From the NCBI RefSeq assembly GCF_002374835.1, contig NZ_NWVD01000002.1, positions 62,001 to 126,000 of the forward strand: a stretch of DNA of 64,000 nucleotides, written 5' to 3'. Both the position numbers and the translations under genes were made by a program. Source of the stretch: Sphingomonas ginsenosidimutans (GTDB lineage: Bacteria; Pseudomonadota; Alphaproteobacteria; Sphingomonadales; Sphingomonadaceae). The notes under the pieces are model-generated. The model made no database searches, had not been told where the DNA came from, and was given only the letters and a program-made list of their open reading frames with translations. Of this stretch, positions 26,254 to 34,354 are shown piece by piece; position 1 is the first letter of the stretch, and each line of letters opens with the position of its first letter.

Positions 26254-27194
26254 CGCGCGTCGCGCTCGTCACCGGCGCGACCGGCGGGGTCGGGCGCACG
26301 CTGGTGCCGCTGCTGCGCGCGCACGGGTGGAAGGTGCGGGCCACCGGGCGCACCCCGCGCGGCGATGATGGGGATATCCTGCCGATCGACCTGACGCAGC
26401 CGCTGCCGCCGGCCCTGTGCGACGGGATCGACACCGTCTTCCACCTCGCCGCGCGCTCCTCGCCCTGGGGACCCCGCGCGGCGTTCGCGGCGATCAACCA
26501 CGACGCGACGCGCCGGCTGGCGACGGCGGCGCGCGACGCCGGATGCCGCCGCTTCGTCCATGTCTCCACCCCGTCGATCTACGTCACCACCACCGACCGG
26601 ATCGCGATCACCGAATACGACGCCCCCGCCGCACGCTTCACCAATGCCTATGCCGCGACCAAGTGGCAGGCCGAAGCGGCAGTGCGCGACGTCGGCATCC
26701 CCGCCACGATCCTGCGGCCGCACGCGATCGTCGGCCCGCACGACACCGTTCTGCTGCCCCGGCTGTTGCGCGCGATCGAACGCGGGCGCGTGCCGCTGCC
26801 GTCCGGGGGCCGCGCGCTGGTGGAGCTGACCGACGTGCGCGACGTCGCCGCCGCGCTGGTCGCCGCCGCCGATGCGCCGCCGACCATCGCGAACCTGTCG
26901 GGCGGCGCGGCGCTGACGGTCCGCGCAGTGGTCGATCGGATCGCCGCGCGCCTGTCGCGGCCGGTGCGCATCGTCGCACTGCCGCGCCCCGTCGCGATGG
27001 CCGCCGCCGCCGCGCTGGAGGGCGCGGCGCAGCTGACCGGGCGCGAGCCGCTGCTGACCCGGTACACCGTCGCCGCGCTCGGCTGGTCGCGCACCTTCGA
27101 TCTGTCGCACGCGCGCGACGCACTCGGCTGGGCGCCCGCCATCACGCCGGAGGAAGCGATCGATCACGCGCTGGACGCCCGATGCGCGCGGTAA
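26250..27194 (+). CDS. NAD-dependent epimerase/3-beta-HSD-like reductase (extended SDR)
   Basis: Extended short-chain dehydrogenase, 314 aa. The N-terminus VALVTGATGGVGRTLVP is the Rossmann glycine motif, followed by VFHLAARSSPWG, STPSIYV and the catalytic pair in NAYAATKWQAE (Tyr and Lys). The order resembles OleD and sterol-dehydrogenase-like reductases that act on beta-keto products, which would suit a role after a KAS III-type condensation. The start is GTG overlapping the KAS III stop (GTGA). The 3' end overlaps the MBL gene by 13 bases. Confidence 0.82.
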   Translation: MTRVALVTGATGGVGRTLVPLLRAHGWKVRATGRTPRGDDGDILPIDLTQPLPPALCDGIDTVFHLAARSSPWGPRAAFAAINHDATRRLATAARDAGCRRFVHVSTPSIYVTTTDRIAITEYDAPAARFTNAYAATKWQAEAAVRDVGIPATILRPHAIVGPHDTVLLPRLLRAIERGRVPLPSGGRALVELTDVRDVAAALVAAADAPPTIANLSGGAALTVRAVVDRIAARLSRPVRIVALPRPVAMAAAAALEGAAQLTGREPLLTRYTVAALGWSRTFDLSHARDALGWAPAITPEEAIDHALDARCAR

Positions 27195-28009
27195 GCGTCC
27201 GCGCGTTCCGCGTCGGCCATTGCCGCCATCCGCAGGCGATGACGATCCGCGGCGGCCGCTGGGCGCCGGTCGAATTCCCCGCGCTCGCCTTCCTGATCCG
27301 CCACCCGGACGAAGGCGCGATCCTGTTCGATACCGGCTACGATCCCGCCTTCCTCGAAGCGACGCGGCCATTCCCCGAACGATTGTACCGCTGGGCCACC
27401 CCACCGCATCTGGCACCGGGCGAGGCGCTGGCCGATCAACTCGCCGCGCACGGCATCGCCGCCGATGAGGTGCGCCACCTGATCCTGTCGCATTTCCACG
27501 CCGATCACATGGCGGGGACGCATCGGTTCCCGAAGGCTACCGTCCACGCCGCGCGCGCCGGATGGGCGGCGATGCACCGCGGCAGCCGCTTCACCGCAGT
27601 GCGCGGCGGGATGCTGCGCGCACTCGCCCCGCCCGGCATGGAGGCGCGGATGCGCTGGTTTGAGGATGCGCCCGCCGCCGCCTTGCCCGACGATGCCGCG
27701 CCCTTCGCCGATGCGCGCGACCTGCTGGGCGACGGATCGCTGCTGATGGTGCCGCTGCCCGGCCATTGCCCCGGCCATTGGGGGCTGTTCGTGCGCGAGG
27801 ATGCCGGCTGGCATTTCCTGGTCGCCGACGCCGCCTGGTCCAGCGCGGCGATCCGCACCGACACGCCCCCGCCACTGCTGACGGCGCGGCTGCTGGGCGA
27901 TGCCGCCGCCGGGCGCACGACGCTGCACAAGCTGCATCTGCTGCACCGGCGCAACCCCGACGTGCGGCTGACGCCGTCGCATTGCGCCGAGTGCGCCGCC
28001 GGGCTGTGA
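27182..28009 (+). CDS. MBL-fold metallo-hydrolase
   Basis: Zinc-dependent hydrolase fold of 275 aa. The HxHxDH signature is HFHADHM (His104, His106, Asp108, His109), with a further His in GHCPGHWG, an Asp in VADAAW and a late His in TPSHC. The shape, including DTGYDP before the first ligand, is like AHL-lactonases and related thioester or lactone hydrolases. In this operon a thioesterase- or lactonase-like step is plausible, but the substrate is unknown. It begins 13 bp inside the preceding gene. Confidence 0.8.
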   Translation: MRAVSVRAFRVGHCRHPQAMTIRGGRWAPVEFPALAFLIRHPDEGAILFDTGYDPAFLEATRPFPERLYRWATPPHLAPGEALADQLAAHGIAADEVRHLILSHFHADHMAGTHRFPKATVHAARAGWAAMHRGSRFTAVRGGMLRALAPPGMEARMRWFEDAPAAALPDDAAPFADARDLLGDGSLLMVPLPGHCPGHWGLFVREDAGWHFLVADAAWSSAAIRTDTPPPLLTARLLGDAAAGRTTLHKLHLLHRRNPDVRLTPSHCAECAAGL

Positions 28010-29148
28010 CCGGAATCGTGCCGGGCACGGTCATCGTCACCGGCGCGCGCGCGCCGGTCGCGCTCGATATCGCGCGCTCGTTCCGCGCGCTCGGCTGGAC
28101 GGTGCATCTCGCCGACAGCGTACCCGCCACGGCGGCGCGCTGGTCGCGCCCCGCCTTCTCGGTCCACCGCCTGCCGCCGCCGCGCACCGCCTTCGCCGCG
28201 TTCCGCGCCGCGCTGGCGCGGCTGGTGGAGGCGACCGGCGCGACGCTGGTCGTGCCGACGTGCGAGGAGGTGTTCTATATCGCCGCCGCCGCGCCGCCCG
28301 CGCGCGTCTTCGCGCCGCCCCCCGACGTGTTGCGCCGGCTCCATTCGAAGGCGCTGTTCGCCGACGTGGCCCACGCCGCAGGGGTGGCAATGCCCGAAAC
28401 GCAGGCGATCGACGACGCTGCCGCGCTGGCCGCGCTGCCGCTCGACCGGATCGTGCTGAAGCCGGAATATTCACGCTTCGCCGCTGCCACGCTGATCCGC
28501 CCGTCACCGCGCGCGGCCGCGCGGCTGCGCCCGTCACCGGCGCACCGCTGGGTCGCGCAGGCGTTCGTCGCGGGGGAGGAACTGTGCCTGTGGACCGCCG
28601 CACACGCCGGGCGCCTTACCGCGCACGCGCTCTATCGCCCCGCATGGCGGCACGGCCGGTCGGCGGCCTATGCGTTCGAAGCGGTCGACTGGCCCCCCGC
28701 GATCGACATGGCGCGGCGGATCGTGGCCGCAACCGGGGCGACCGGGCACCTGTCGTTCGACCTGATCCGCACCCCCGATGGCGCGGCGGTGCCAATCGAG
28801 TGCAATCCCCGCGCGGTCAGCGGCGTGCACCTGTTCGACGGCAGCGCGCTGGCGCGAGCGATCCTGGGCGAATCGGTGCCGCCCCCCGCCCCCGGCACGC
28901 GTCGCCACCTGGCGCCCGCGATGGCGCTGCTCGGCGTGCCGTCCGCGCTGGCGGCACGGCGCTGGCGTTCGTTCCGGAACCAGTGGCGCGACGGCCGCGA
29001 CGCGATCACCCGCCCCGGCGATCGCTGGCCCGCGGCGGGGGCGCTGGTCGATGCGGCGCGCTTCGCCGCGCTCGGCCTGTCGCGCTGGCACAGCCCGACG
29101 CGCCAGACCACCGCCGACATCGAATGGAACGGCGGACCGATCGCGTGA
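28006..29148 (+). CDS. ATP-grasp domain ligase-like protein
   Basis: A 380-aa protein of the ATP-grasp fold, which joins a carboxylate to a nucleophile through an acyl phosphate. It has an N-terminal nucleotide-fold-like domain (VIVTGARAPVALDIARSF), the lysine strand RIVLKPEYSRF, the adenine-contact segment VAQAFVAGEELC and the metal-binding IECNPRAVSGVH. This arrangement is like carbamoyl-phosphate-synthase-type and PylC-like ATP-grasp enzymes. Start is GTG, overlapping the MBL stop (GTGA). The C-terminal 90 residues after the catalytic part are Arg-rich and unassigned. Confidence 0.78.
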   Translation: MTGIVPGTVIVTGARAPVALDIARSFRALGWTVHLADSVPATAARWSRPAFSVHRLPPPRTAFAAFRAALARLVEATGATLVVPTCEEVFYIAAAAPPARVFAPPPDVLRRLHSKALFADVAHAAGVAMPETQAIDDAAALAALPLDRIVLKPEYSRFAAATLIRPSPRAAARLRPSPAHRWVAQAFVAGEELCLWTAAHAGRLTAHALYRPAWRHGRSAAYAFEAVDWPPAIDMARRIVAATGATGHLSFDLIRTPDGAAVPIECNPRAVSGVHLFDGSALARAILGESVPPPAPGTRRHLAPAMALLGVPSALAARRWRSFRNQWRDGRDAITRPGDRWPAAGALVDAARFAALGLSRWHSPTRQTTADIEWNGGPIA

Positions 29149-30254
29149 AGCTGTTCGATCCCGCCGCCACGGACGCGCCATGGGGCGACACGCCCGCCGC
29201 CGAGCGCGCCTATATCGCGATGCTGGCCGACGTACCCGCGCATATCGCCAATGTCGCGACCGAATGGCGCGCGCTGGCCAGCGACGGGCGCGTCCTTCCG
29301 GTGACCGTCAATGACGGCGCGCGCGGCAACAGCTATGTCTGCACGCCGCGCGCCGCCTATGTCGATTATGCGCGCGCCGAGCTGGCGATCATGGGGGTGC
29401 GCGGCGCCGCGGCGTGGCGCGCGCTGCTGGGCGGGGTCGACGCGCTGCTGGGCGCGGCCCGGATCGACCGCATCGTCCATGTCGACAACTGGCTGCTGTC
29501 GACCAACCTGCACGGCGCCTGGGACGGCGCGGACCTGCCCGCGATCCGCGCCTTCCTGGTCGGTCGCTTCCCCGATCATGTGCTGGCGATCCGTTCGGTC
29601 GACAACTGGTCGTCGCCCGCCCTGGCGCAGGCGGCACGCGCCGATGGCTGGGTGATGGTGCCGTCGCGGCAGGTATGGGTGGTCGCCGATCCCGCGCGCG
29701 ACTGGCGCCCGCGCAACGCCTTTTCCAACGACCGGCGGCTCGTGGCGCGCAGCGGGCTGACGATCGAAACCGCCCGCGCGGACGATGCCGCGCGGATCGC
29801 GGACCTGTATCATCAGCTGTATGTCGGCAAGTATAGCGCGCTCAATCCGGTGTTCACGCCGCGCTTCGTCGCCGCGACCATGGCCGGCGGGTCGATCGAC
29901 TATCGCGTCGCGCGCGCGGGCGACGGGCGCGTGCTGGCAGTGGCGGGGCTGATGGCCCGCGCCGGGGTCGCGACGCCGCCGGTGGTCGGCTATGATCGCG
30001 GCTTCCCGGCCGCCGCGGGCCTTTACCGGATCGCCTCCTGGATGTTCATGACGATGGCGATGGAGCGCGGCTGGCGGCTGCACGGATCGGCGGGCGCGGC
30101 GCATTTCAAGCGGTTGCGCGGCGCGCGCGGGGTGATCGAATATCACGCCATGCATGTCGCCCACCTGTCGCGCCCGCGCGCGCTGGCGATCCGCGCGCTC
30201 GCCGCCGCACTGGGACGATTCGCGGTGCCGATGATGCGGCGCAACGGCTGGTGA
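29145..30254 (+). CDS. GNAT-like acyltransferase family protein, function unknown
   Basis: A 369-aa soluble protein with a probable GNAT (acyl-CoA N-acyltransferase) fold in the C-terminal half: IETARADDAARIADLYHQLYV and ALNPVFTPRFVAATM, then VLAVAGLMARAG and the late HGSAGAAHFKRLRGA. The N-terminal half (to about residue 180) has conserved-looking VDNWLLSTNLHG and NDGARGNSYVCTP but no motif I recognise. It could transfer an acyl group onto the amine-containing product of the neighbouring ATP-grasp enzyme; this is inference from order alone. Starts with GTG in a GTGA overlap. Confidence 0.6.
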   Translation: MKLFDPAATDAPWGDTPAAERAYIAMLADVPAHIANVATEWRALASDGRVLPVTVNDGARGNSYVCTPRAAYVDYARAELAIMGVRGAAAWRALLGGVDALLGAARIDRIVHVDNWLLSTNLHGAWDGADLPAIRAFLVGRFPDHVLAIRSVDNWSSPALAQAARADGWVMVPSRQVWVVADPARDWRPRNAFSNDRRLVARSGLTIETARADDAARIADLYHQLYVGKYSALNPVFTPRFVAATMAGGSIDYRVARAGDGRVLAVAGLMARAGVATPPVVGYDRGFPAAAGLYRIASWMFMTMAMERGWRLHGSAGAAHFKRLRGARGVIEYHAMHVAHLSRPRALAIRALAAALGRFAVPMMRRNGW

Positions 30255-31228
30255 GCGGCTGGCCGGCCGCCGTTGCCGCCGGCTGGCACCCGGTCGCGGT
30301 CGCCGCGCGGCTGGGCACGCGTCCGCTCGCGCGGCGGCTGATGGACGTGCCGCTGGTGGTGTTCGCCGCCGATGGTGTGCCGGTGGTGATGCACGACCGC
30401 TGCCCGCACCGCGCGATGCCGCTGTCGGCGGGCAGCGTACAGGGCGGCGCGATCGTCTGCCCCTATCACGGCTGGGCGTTCGGGGCGGACGGGCGATGCC
30501 GCGCGGTGCCCGGCGCGCGCACCGTCCCCGACGTCGCGGCCGCCACGCTGCCGGTGCGCGTGGCGGGCGGGCTGGTGTGGACGACGCTGGGGAACGGCCC
30601 CTTCCCGCGCCTGCCCGCGGTAATGGACGACCCGGCGCTCGACCGCTTCTGGTGGGTGCCACGCGCCTCGACCGCGCGCGTGCTGGATGCGCTGGAAAAC
30701 CATCTCGATCCCGCGCACCCGCACCTTGTCCACCCGTGGCTGGTCCGCGCGCCGCACCGCCGCCGTCCCGCGCGGGTGGAGGTGACGGTCGACACGACCG
30801 GCGCACACGCCCGCTATATGGAGGACGCGCGCGCCACCGGGCTGCTGCCGCGCCTGCTGGAGGGGCATCGCTGGACCAGCATCGGCCGCCTCCACCCGCC
30901 GACGATCGGGGAGGTCGCCTTTACCGGCCGCGACGGCCCGACGCTGTCGATCGCGGTCGTGTTCGTTCCCGAAAGCGCGCGCGTGACGCGCCCCTATGCG
31001 CATTTCGCCACCCCGCGCGGCATGGTCCCGGCGGCGGTGAAACGCTGGCTGCTCACCGCCTTCCACTGGCCGATCCTGCAGCAGGACCGCCGCGTGCTGG
31101 CGCGACAGGCGACGCGCGAGGGCGATTATGCGCGCGGCCCGCTCGATTTCCTCGGCCCGGCGATCTGGGGTTTCGCAAACGGCACGCCGCCGCCCCCGCA
31201 ACGCTACACGGCGGACATGCTGCTCTGA
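30251..31228 (+). CDS. Rieske non-heme iron oxygenase
   Basis: Oxygenase of 325 aa. The Rieske cluster ligands are Cys51-His53 (RCPHR) and Cys70-His73 (CPYHG). The catalytic domain has the mononuclear iron motif ENHLDPAHPHLVH (Asn150, Asp153, His156, His161), so it should be an active oxygenase, not a ferredoxin. It is shorter than ring-hydroxylating alpha subunits and more like the VanA/PaO-type single-subunit oxygenases. No reductase gene is nearby. It starts with GTG in a GTGA overlap and its 3' end overlaps the convergent F390-like gene by 25 bp, an unusual arrangement. Confidence 0.83.
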   Translation: MSGWPAAVAAGWHPVAVAARLGTRPLARRLMDVPLVVFAADGVPVVMHDRCPHRAMPLSAGSVQGGAIVCPYHGWAFGADGRCRAVPGARTVPDVAAATLPVRVAGGLVWTTLGNGPFPRLPAVMDDPALDRFWWVPRASTARVLDALENHLDPAHPHLVHPWLVRAPHRRRPARVEVTVDTTGAHARYMEDARATGLLPRLLEGHRWTSIGRLHPPTIGEVAFTGRDGPTLSIAVVFVPESARVTRPYAHFATPRGMVPAAVKRWLLTAFHWPILQQDRRVLARQATREGDYARGPLDFLGPAIWGFANGTPPPPQRYTADMLL

Positions 31229-32418
31229 TCGCCGCGCCAGTCGCGGCGGACACGGCGCAGCTTGGTGGCGTCGGTCGGCGGGATACCATGGGTCACCGTG
31301 ATCGCCGCGCGGGCGCCGATCCGCGCCAGCGCGCGCGTCAGTCCAGCCTCGACCGCCGCCGCATCCGCGCCCGGCGGGATCGCCACCGCGATCGCCGCCG
31401 CGCCGGTCTGCACGATGCGGAAATCGTCGATACGGCGGTCGGCGTCGATCACCGCGTTGCGCAACACGTCCGGTGTCACCGTCACCGACCCCGCCGCGCC
31501 CGGCAGCACGAACAGGTCGTCGCATCGCCCCTCCACCGCCGCCACCGCCTGCAACGCCGATCCGCATGCGCACGCCCGCGGGTCGAGCCGCAGCAGGTCG
31601 TTCATGCGATAGCGCACCATCGCCTGCGCCCGCCGGGTCATGTCGGTGACGATCGGCTGCACCAGCCCGCCGCCCGCCGCCTCCCATTCGAACGCCACCA
31701 CATCCTCCGCCAGATGCAGCGTGCCGTGCGCGCACGATACGCCCAGCAACCCCTCGGTCGCCATGTAGATCTGGCGCAGCGGCCGCCCGGTTGCCGCCTC
31801 GATCACCGGCACGTCGACGGGGTCGAGCACCTCTGCGGCGCTGAACGCGGTCGTCCCGCGCGCGATCAGCCCGCGCAACGCCAGTTCGCGCAGCACCTTG
31901 GGCGGGGCGACGATCGTGTCGGGCGCGAAGGTCGCGAAGCGCCCCGCCCAGCGGTCCAGCCCCTCCCCCAGGTCGAACAGCCCTAGCATCACCCGGCTGC
32001 CGCCCCCCGCCGCGCCGTACAGCCGCGAAAAGCCCGGCAGCGCCAGCGCCACGCGATGCCGCCGCCACAGCGCGTCGGGCAATGCTTTGGCCAGCAACGT
32101 GCCGAGCCACACATAGCGTTCGGCGTCGCTGACGACGAAATAGCCGCGGTTGCCGCTGGTTCCGGTACTGTGCCCGATCGCATGGCCGGCGATGCGGCTT
32201 TCCCCTGCGGCCAGCGCGTCGCGCACCGCGTCCAGCGGGATGCCGGCGCGGTTCATGGCGGCGAAATTCGCCAGCAGTTCCGCCTTGTCGATCACCGGCC
32301 AGCTATCTGGCCGCGCCGGATCGACGTGCCGATAATAAGGGATGTGCCGGTGCAGGTGCCGCCCCAGCCGCCGCAGACCCCGCGCGCGATGCGTCTCCAC
32401 CGCCTCCCGCGTCGTCAA
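31204..32418 (-). CDS. F390-synthetase-like/PaaK-type adenylating enzyme
   Basis: A 404-aa (or longer) AMP-forming ligase-like protein. The nucleotide-binding loop HSTGTSGNRG is near residue 85, and IYMATEGLLGVSCAHG and VRYRMNDLLRLDP follow; these are the features of coenzyme F390 synthetase and PaaK relatives. No F420 genes are present, so the name reflects similarity only. Adenylation of an acid that feeds the convergent operon is a fair guess. The first ordinary start is TTG at 32418, but the frame continues upstream as an Ala/Arg-rich helix to a CTG at 32484 overlapping the preceding stop, so the N-terminus may be about 22 residues longer. Confidence 0.78.
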   Translation of the reverse strand: MTTREAVETHRARGLRRLGRHLHRHIPYYRHVDPARPDSWPVIDKAELLANFAAMNRAGIPLDAVRDALAAGESRIAGHAIGHSTGTSGNRGYFVVSDAERYVWLGTLLAKALPDALWRRHRVALALPGFSRLYGAAGGGSRVMLGLFDLGEGLDRWAGRFATFAPDTIVAPPKVLRELALRGLIARGTTAFSAAEVLDPVDVPVIEAATGRPLRQIYMATEGLLGVSCAHGTLHLAEDVVAFEWEAAGGGLVQPIVTDMTRRAQAMVRYRMNDLLRLDPRACACGSALQAVAAVEGRCDDLFVLPGAAGSVTVTPDVLRNAVIDADRRIDDFRIVQTGAAAIAVAIPPGADAAAVEAGLTRALARIGARAAITVTHGIPPTDATKLRRVRRDWRGDQSSMSAV

Positions 32419-32480
32419 CCGCGCGGCGCGCCAGCGCGCCAGCGCATAGGCGCGCGCCGCGATCGCCGCGCCGATCGGGC

Positions 32481-33329
32481 TCAGAGCGGCTCGCGCCGGT
32501 CGACGCGGTACAGCATCTCCGCGCCGAACGCGCGAACCGCCGCGCGCAGGTTGACGTCGGACAGCGGATCACGCGCGATCTGGTCGATCGCCTCGAATGC
32601 CGCCGGCCCGTGGCGCTTGCTGGCGAACAGCGGGGTCGCCGCCTCGGGCACTGCGCTTTCCGCGCCCGGCCAGCGCGACAGGCACGCCAGCCCCGCCACC
32701 ATCTCGCGCAGTTCCTGCGGCGCGATGTCGATCTTGCGCAGCGTGGCCGCGCGGCGGAATTCGTCGGGGTAGCTATCCTCGAAATCGGCGAGCACCGCCG
32801 CCTGCTGCGCCGGATCGGCCGAGGTCGGCGCGGTGCAGGTCGATGCCTGCCGCGTCCCGAACCCCGGCGCGCCGCCATTCCCCTGTCCGGCGGGACGCGC
32901 ATCGATCAACCGCATCCGCCCGTCCTGCCATGCAAAGCGCACCGTCGGTCCGCCCGCCGCGGTCGCCGGCATCGTCACGGTGAAGCCGCCGCGCCGTGCG
33001 GTGGCGCGCGCGGTGCCGGCGCAGGTGCCGAACGGCTCGCTGATCGCAGGCGCCGTCCCTGCCCGAGTGGCGACGACGACGAAGCGCGACGGGCACGCTC
33101 CCGCCGCATCCCCGCGCACCAGATGATAGGTGGTGGGACCGGCCGGATAGCTGCCCACCACCGCCAGCCGGTCGACCAGTTGCGCGCCGAACGGGCGCGA
33201 CAGCACCGTCTTGCCCGCGGCCAGCGCCTGTTCGCTGCCGGCGCTGATCACGGTCAGCTTGCGCTGCGCGGTCGCGGGGGTGGTGAGGATCGCGGTCAGA
33301 CTGGCGGCCGCGACAAGCGTTCGGAGCAT
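32481..33329 (-). CDS. Secreted protein of unknown function
   Basis: A 282-aa protein with a signal peptide ending in PATAQ. I do not recognise the mature part. Four of its Cys residues, in GACPSRF, GTCAG, ASTCTAP and LACLSRW, could form disulfides in the periplasm, and a helical C-terminal half contains DSYPDEFRRAATLRKIDIAPQE (cited as two pieces: DSYPDEF and LRKIDIAPQE). It lies directly upstream of the adenylating enzyme, possibly overlapping it, so the two are probably one unit. Confidence 0.6.
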   Translation of the reverse strand: MLRTLVAAASLTAILTTPATAQRKLTVISAGSEQALAAGKTVLSRPFGAQLVDRLAVVGSYPAGPTTYHLVRGDAAGACPSRFVVVATRAGTAPAISEPFGTCAGTARATARRGGFTVTMPATAAGGPTVRFAWQDGRMRLIDARPAGQGNGGAPGFGTRQASTCTAPTSADPAQQAAVLADFEDSYPDEFRRAATLRKIDIAPQELREMVAGLACLSRWPGAESAVPEAATPLFASKRHGPAAFEAIDQIARDPLSDVNLRAAVRAFGAEMLYRVDRREPL

Positions 33330-33412
33330 AAGCGTGATCCTAGCGGGCGATTGTTACGCAACCAAATCGTGCGACGCCGCCCGTGGTTCCCGCGGCGCAC
33401 GCCGGGCGCGGA

Positions 33413-33925
33413 TCAGAAGCCGTTCTGGCGCCCCAGCGTCGCGGCGGCGGCGTCGATCCGCGCGATCACGCCGTCCATTCCCTCGCCCGCCGGCGCACCC
33501 TGCGCGGCATCCAGCGCGGCGGAAAGGCCGGCGATCTGTCGCTCTCCGCTCGCACCCGACAGCCCCGCGGCCTGCACCATCGCGCCGCGGGCCACGCCCT
33601 CCAGCGCGCGCAGCAGATCGCCCTCCTGCGTCGGCGTACCGCCGAACCGCGCAGACAGTTCGCCGGCGATCGCGTTCAAGCCATAGACATCGCCGCGCCG
33701 CGCCAGCACGCCGGCATCGGGCACGAAACCCGCCGCGTCATTCCCGGCGCGCGCCGCCCATGCCGCCGCGCCCGGCGCCTGCCCGCCGACCGCCCCGACC
33801 CAGGCGAGCACGCGCTGGCCGATATCACCGATCGCACGGCTCGCCGCGTCCACGGCCGTGGTCCCGCGCGCCGAATCCAGCGCGGCGGCGGGGGCAAGCG
33901 GGGAAAGGCGGTCGATCGCGGTCAT
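33413..33925 (-). CDS. Cys-free 170-aa protein near the secretion cluster, function unknown
   Basis: Ala/Gly-rich, mostly helical, no cysteine, no signal peptide and no motif I can name. Its N-terminus (MTAIDRLSPLAPAAALDSA) is Ser/Ala/Pro-rich, like many type III secreted proteins. Upstream are two copies of the TAATCG-N3-CGACTA dyad, one exact (34001) and one with a single change (33959), the same element as beside the lipase-like gene. A secreted substrate or chaperone of the injectisome is therefore a reasonable hypothesis but not shown. Confidence 0.55.
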   Translation of the reverse strand: MTAIDRLSPLAPAAALDSARGTTAVDAASRAIGDIGQRVLAWVGAVGGQAPGAAAWAARAGNDAAGFVPDAGVLARRGDVYGLNAIAGELSARFGGTPTQEGDLLRALEGVARGAMVQAAGLSGASGERQIAGLSAALDAAQGAPAGEGMDGVIARIDAAAATLGRQNGF

Positions 33926-33958
33926 CTCTTGGTTATCCTCGAACGGCGCATCCCGCCG

Positions 33959-33973
33959 TCATCGTCACGACTA
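33959..33973. promoter_or_regulatory. TAATCG-N3-CGACTA-like box, one mismatch
   Basis: Reads TCATCG-TCA-CGACTA, one base off the consensus and without the final G. It lies 34 bp upstream of the 170-aa gene and 42 bp (about four helical turns) from the exact copy at 34001. CTAGCCCCGCCCC follows it, as AGCCCCGCCCC follows box 1, suggesting the two control regions share an origin. Confidence 0.45.
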
Positions 33974-33974
33974 C

Positions 33975-34136
33975 CTAGCCCCGCCCCCGCCGCGCCGCCA
34001 TAATCGAAGCGACTAGGGAGGCGGACGGGTGAGCGTGCGGCGCCACGACCTGCGCCGAAACCTGCTGGCGCGACAGCGTGCCGGACGCCCCGAAACCGGC
34101 TAGCGCGACGATCCGAAGCACCGCTGCCGCCGTCAT
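33975..34136 (-). CDS. Possible 53-aa protein, translationally coupled
   Basis: A short frame starting MTAAAVLRIVALAGFGASG, a signal-peptide-like opening, and ending in AARRGRG. Its ATG overlaps the stop of the 64-aa gene (ATGA), the usual coupling in this region. Against it: the exact dyad at 34001 lies inside its 3' part, so either the coding region carries an operator or the ORF is not used. Confidence 0.35.
   Translation of the reverse strand: MTAAAVLRIVALAGFGASGTLSRQQVSAQVVAPHAHPSASLVASIMAARRGRG
34001..34016. promoter_or_regulatory. TAATCG-N3-CGACTAG box 2
   Basis: Reads TAATCG-AAG-CGACTAG and, like box 1, is preceded by CCA. It lies 76 bp upstream of the 170-aa gene. See box 1 for the consensus. 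Confidence 0.6.
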
Positions 34137-34327
34137 CCGCCAAACCGGCCCAGTGCACCTGGGCGTGCCAGCAGGTCGTCGAGCGCGCCCGGTCGCGTCA
34201 GCGGCTCGCGCGCGATGTCGCCCGCGGTATGCTGGATCGCGACGGCGGCGTCGTTGCGCGCCTGCGACGGCGTGGTCACCGTCAGGTCGATCACGACGGT
34301 CGGGCGGTTCACCGGCGATACGGTCAT
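34133..34327 (-). CDS. Small 64-aa protein, function unknown
   Basis: Starts MTVSPVNRPTVVIDLTVTTPS and ends in GRFGG. The ATG at 34327 is preferred over a GTG two codons upstream because AGGAG lies eight bases before it. No motif recognised; its genomic place among unidentified genes beside the injectisome suggests a small chaperone or secreted factor, without direct evidence. Confidence 0.45.
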   Translation of the reverse strand: MTVSPVNRPTVVIDLTVTTPSQARNDAAVAIQHTAGDIAREPLTRPGALDDLLARPGALGRFGG

Positions 34328-34354
34328 CGTCACAGCTCCTGCTGATGCGCGCGA

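Noticed and set aside
25336..27194. The KAS III and SDR genes as an OleA/OleD olefin pathway.
   Set aside because: No OleB hydrolase or OleC is adjacent. The MBL, ATP-grasp and Rieske genes do not belong to it, and the KAS III protein is FabH-like rather than OleA-like.
27182..28009. The MBL protein as a quorum-quenching AHL lactonase.
   Set aside because: The metal-binding motif is shared by the whole superfamily. Its place in the biosynthetic operon fits a pathway hydrolase better.
31204..32418. True coenzyme F420 modification by the F390-like gene.
   Set aside because: No F420 synthesis or F420-dependent gene is seen. The name reflects only shared adenylation folds.
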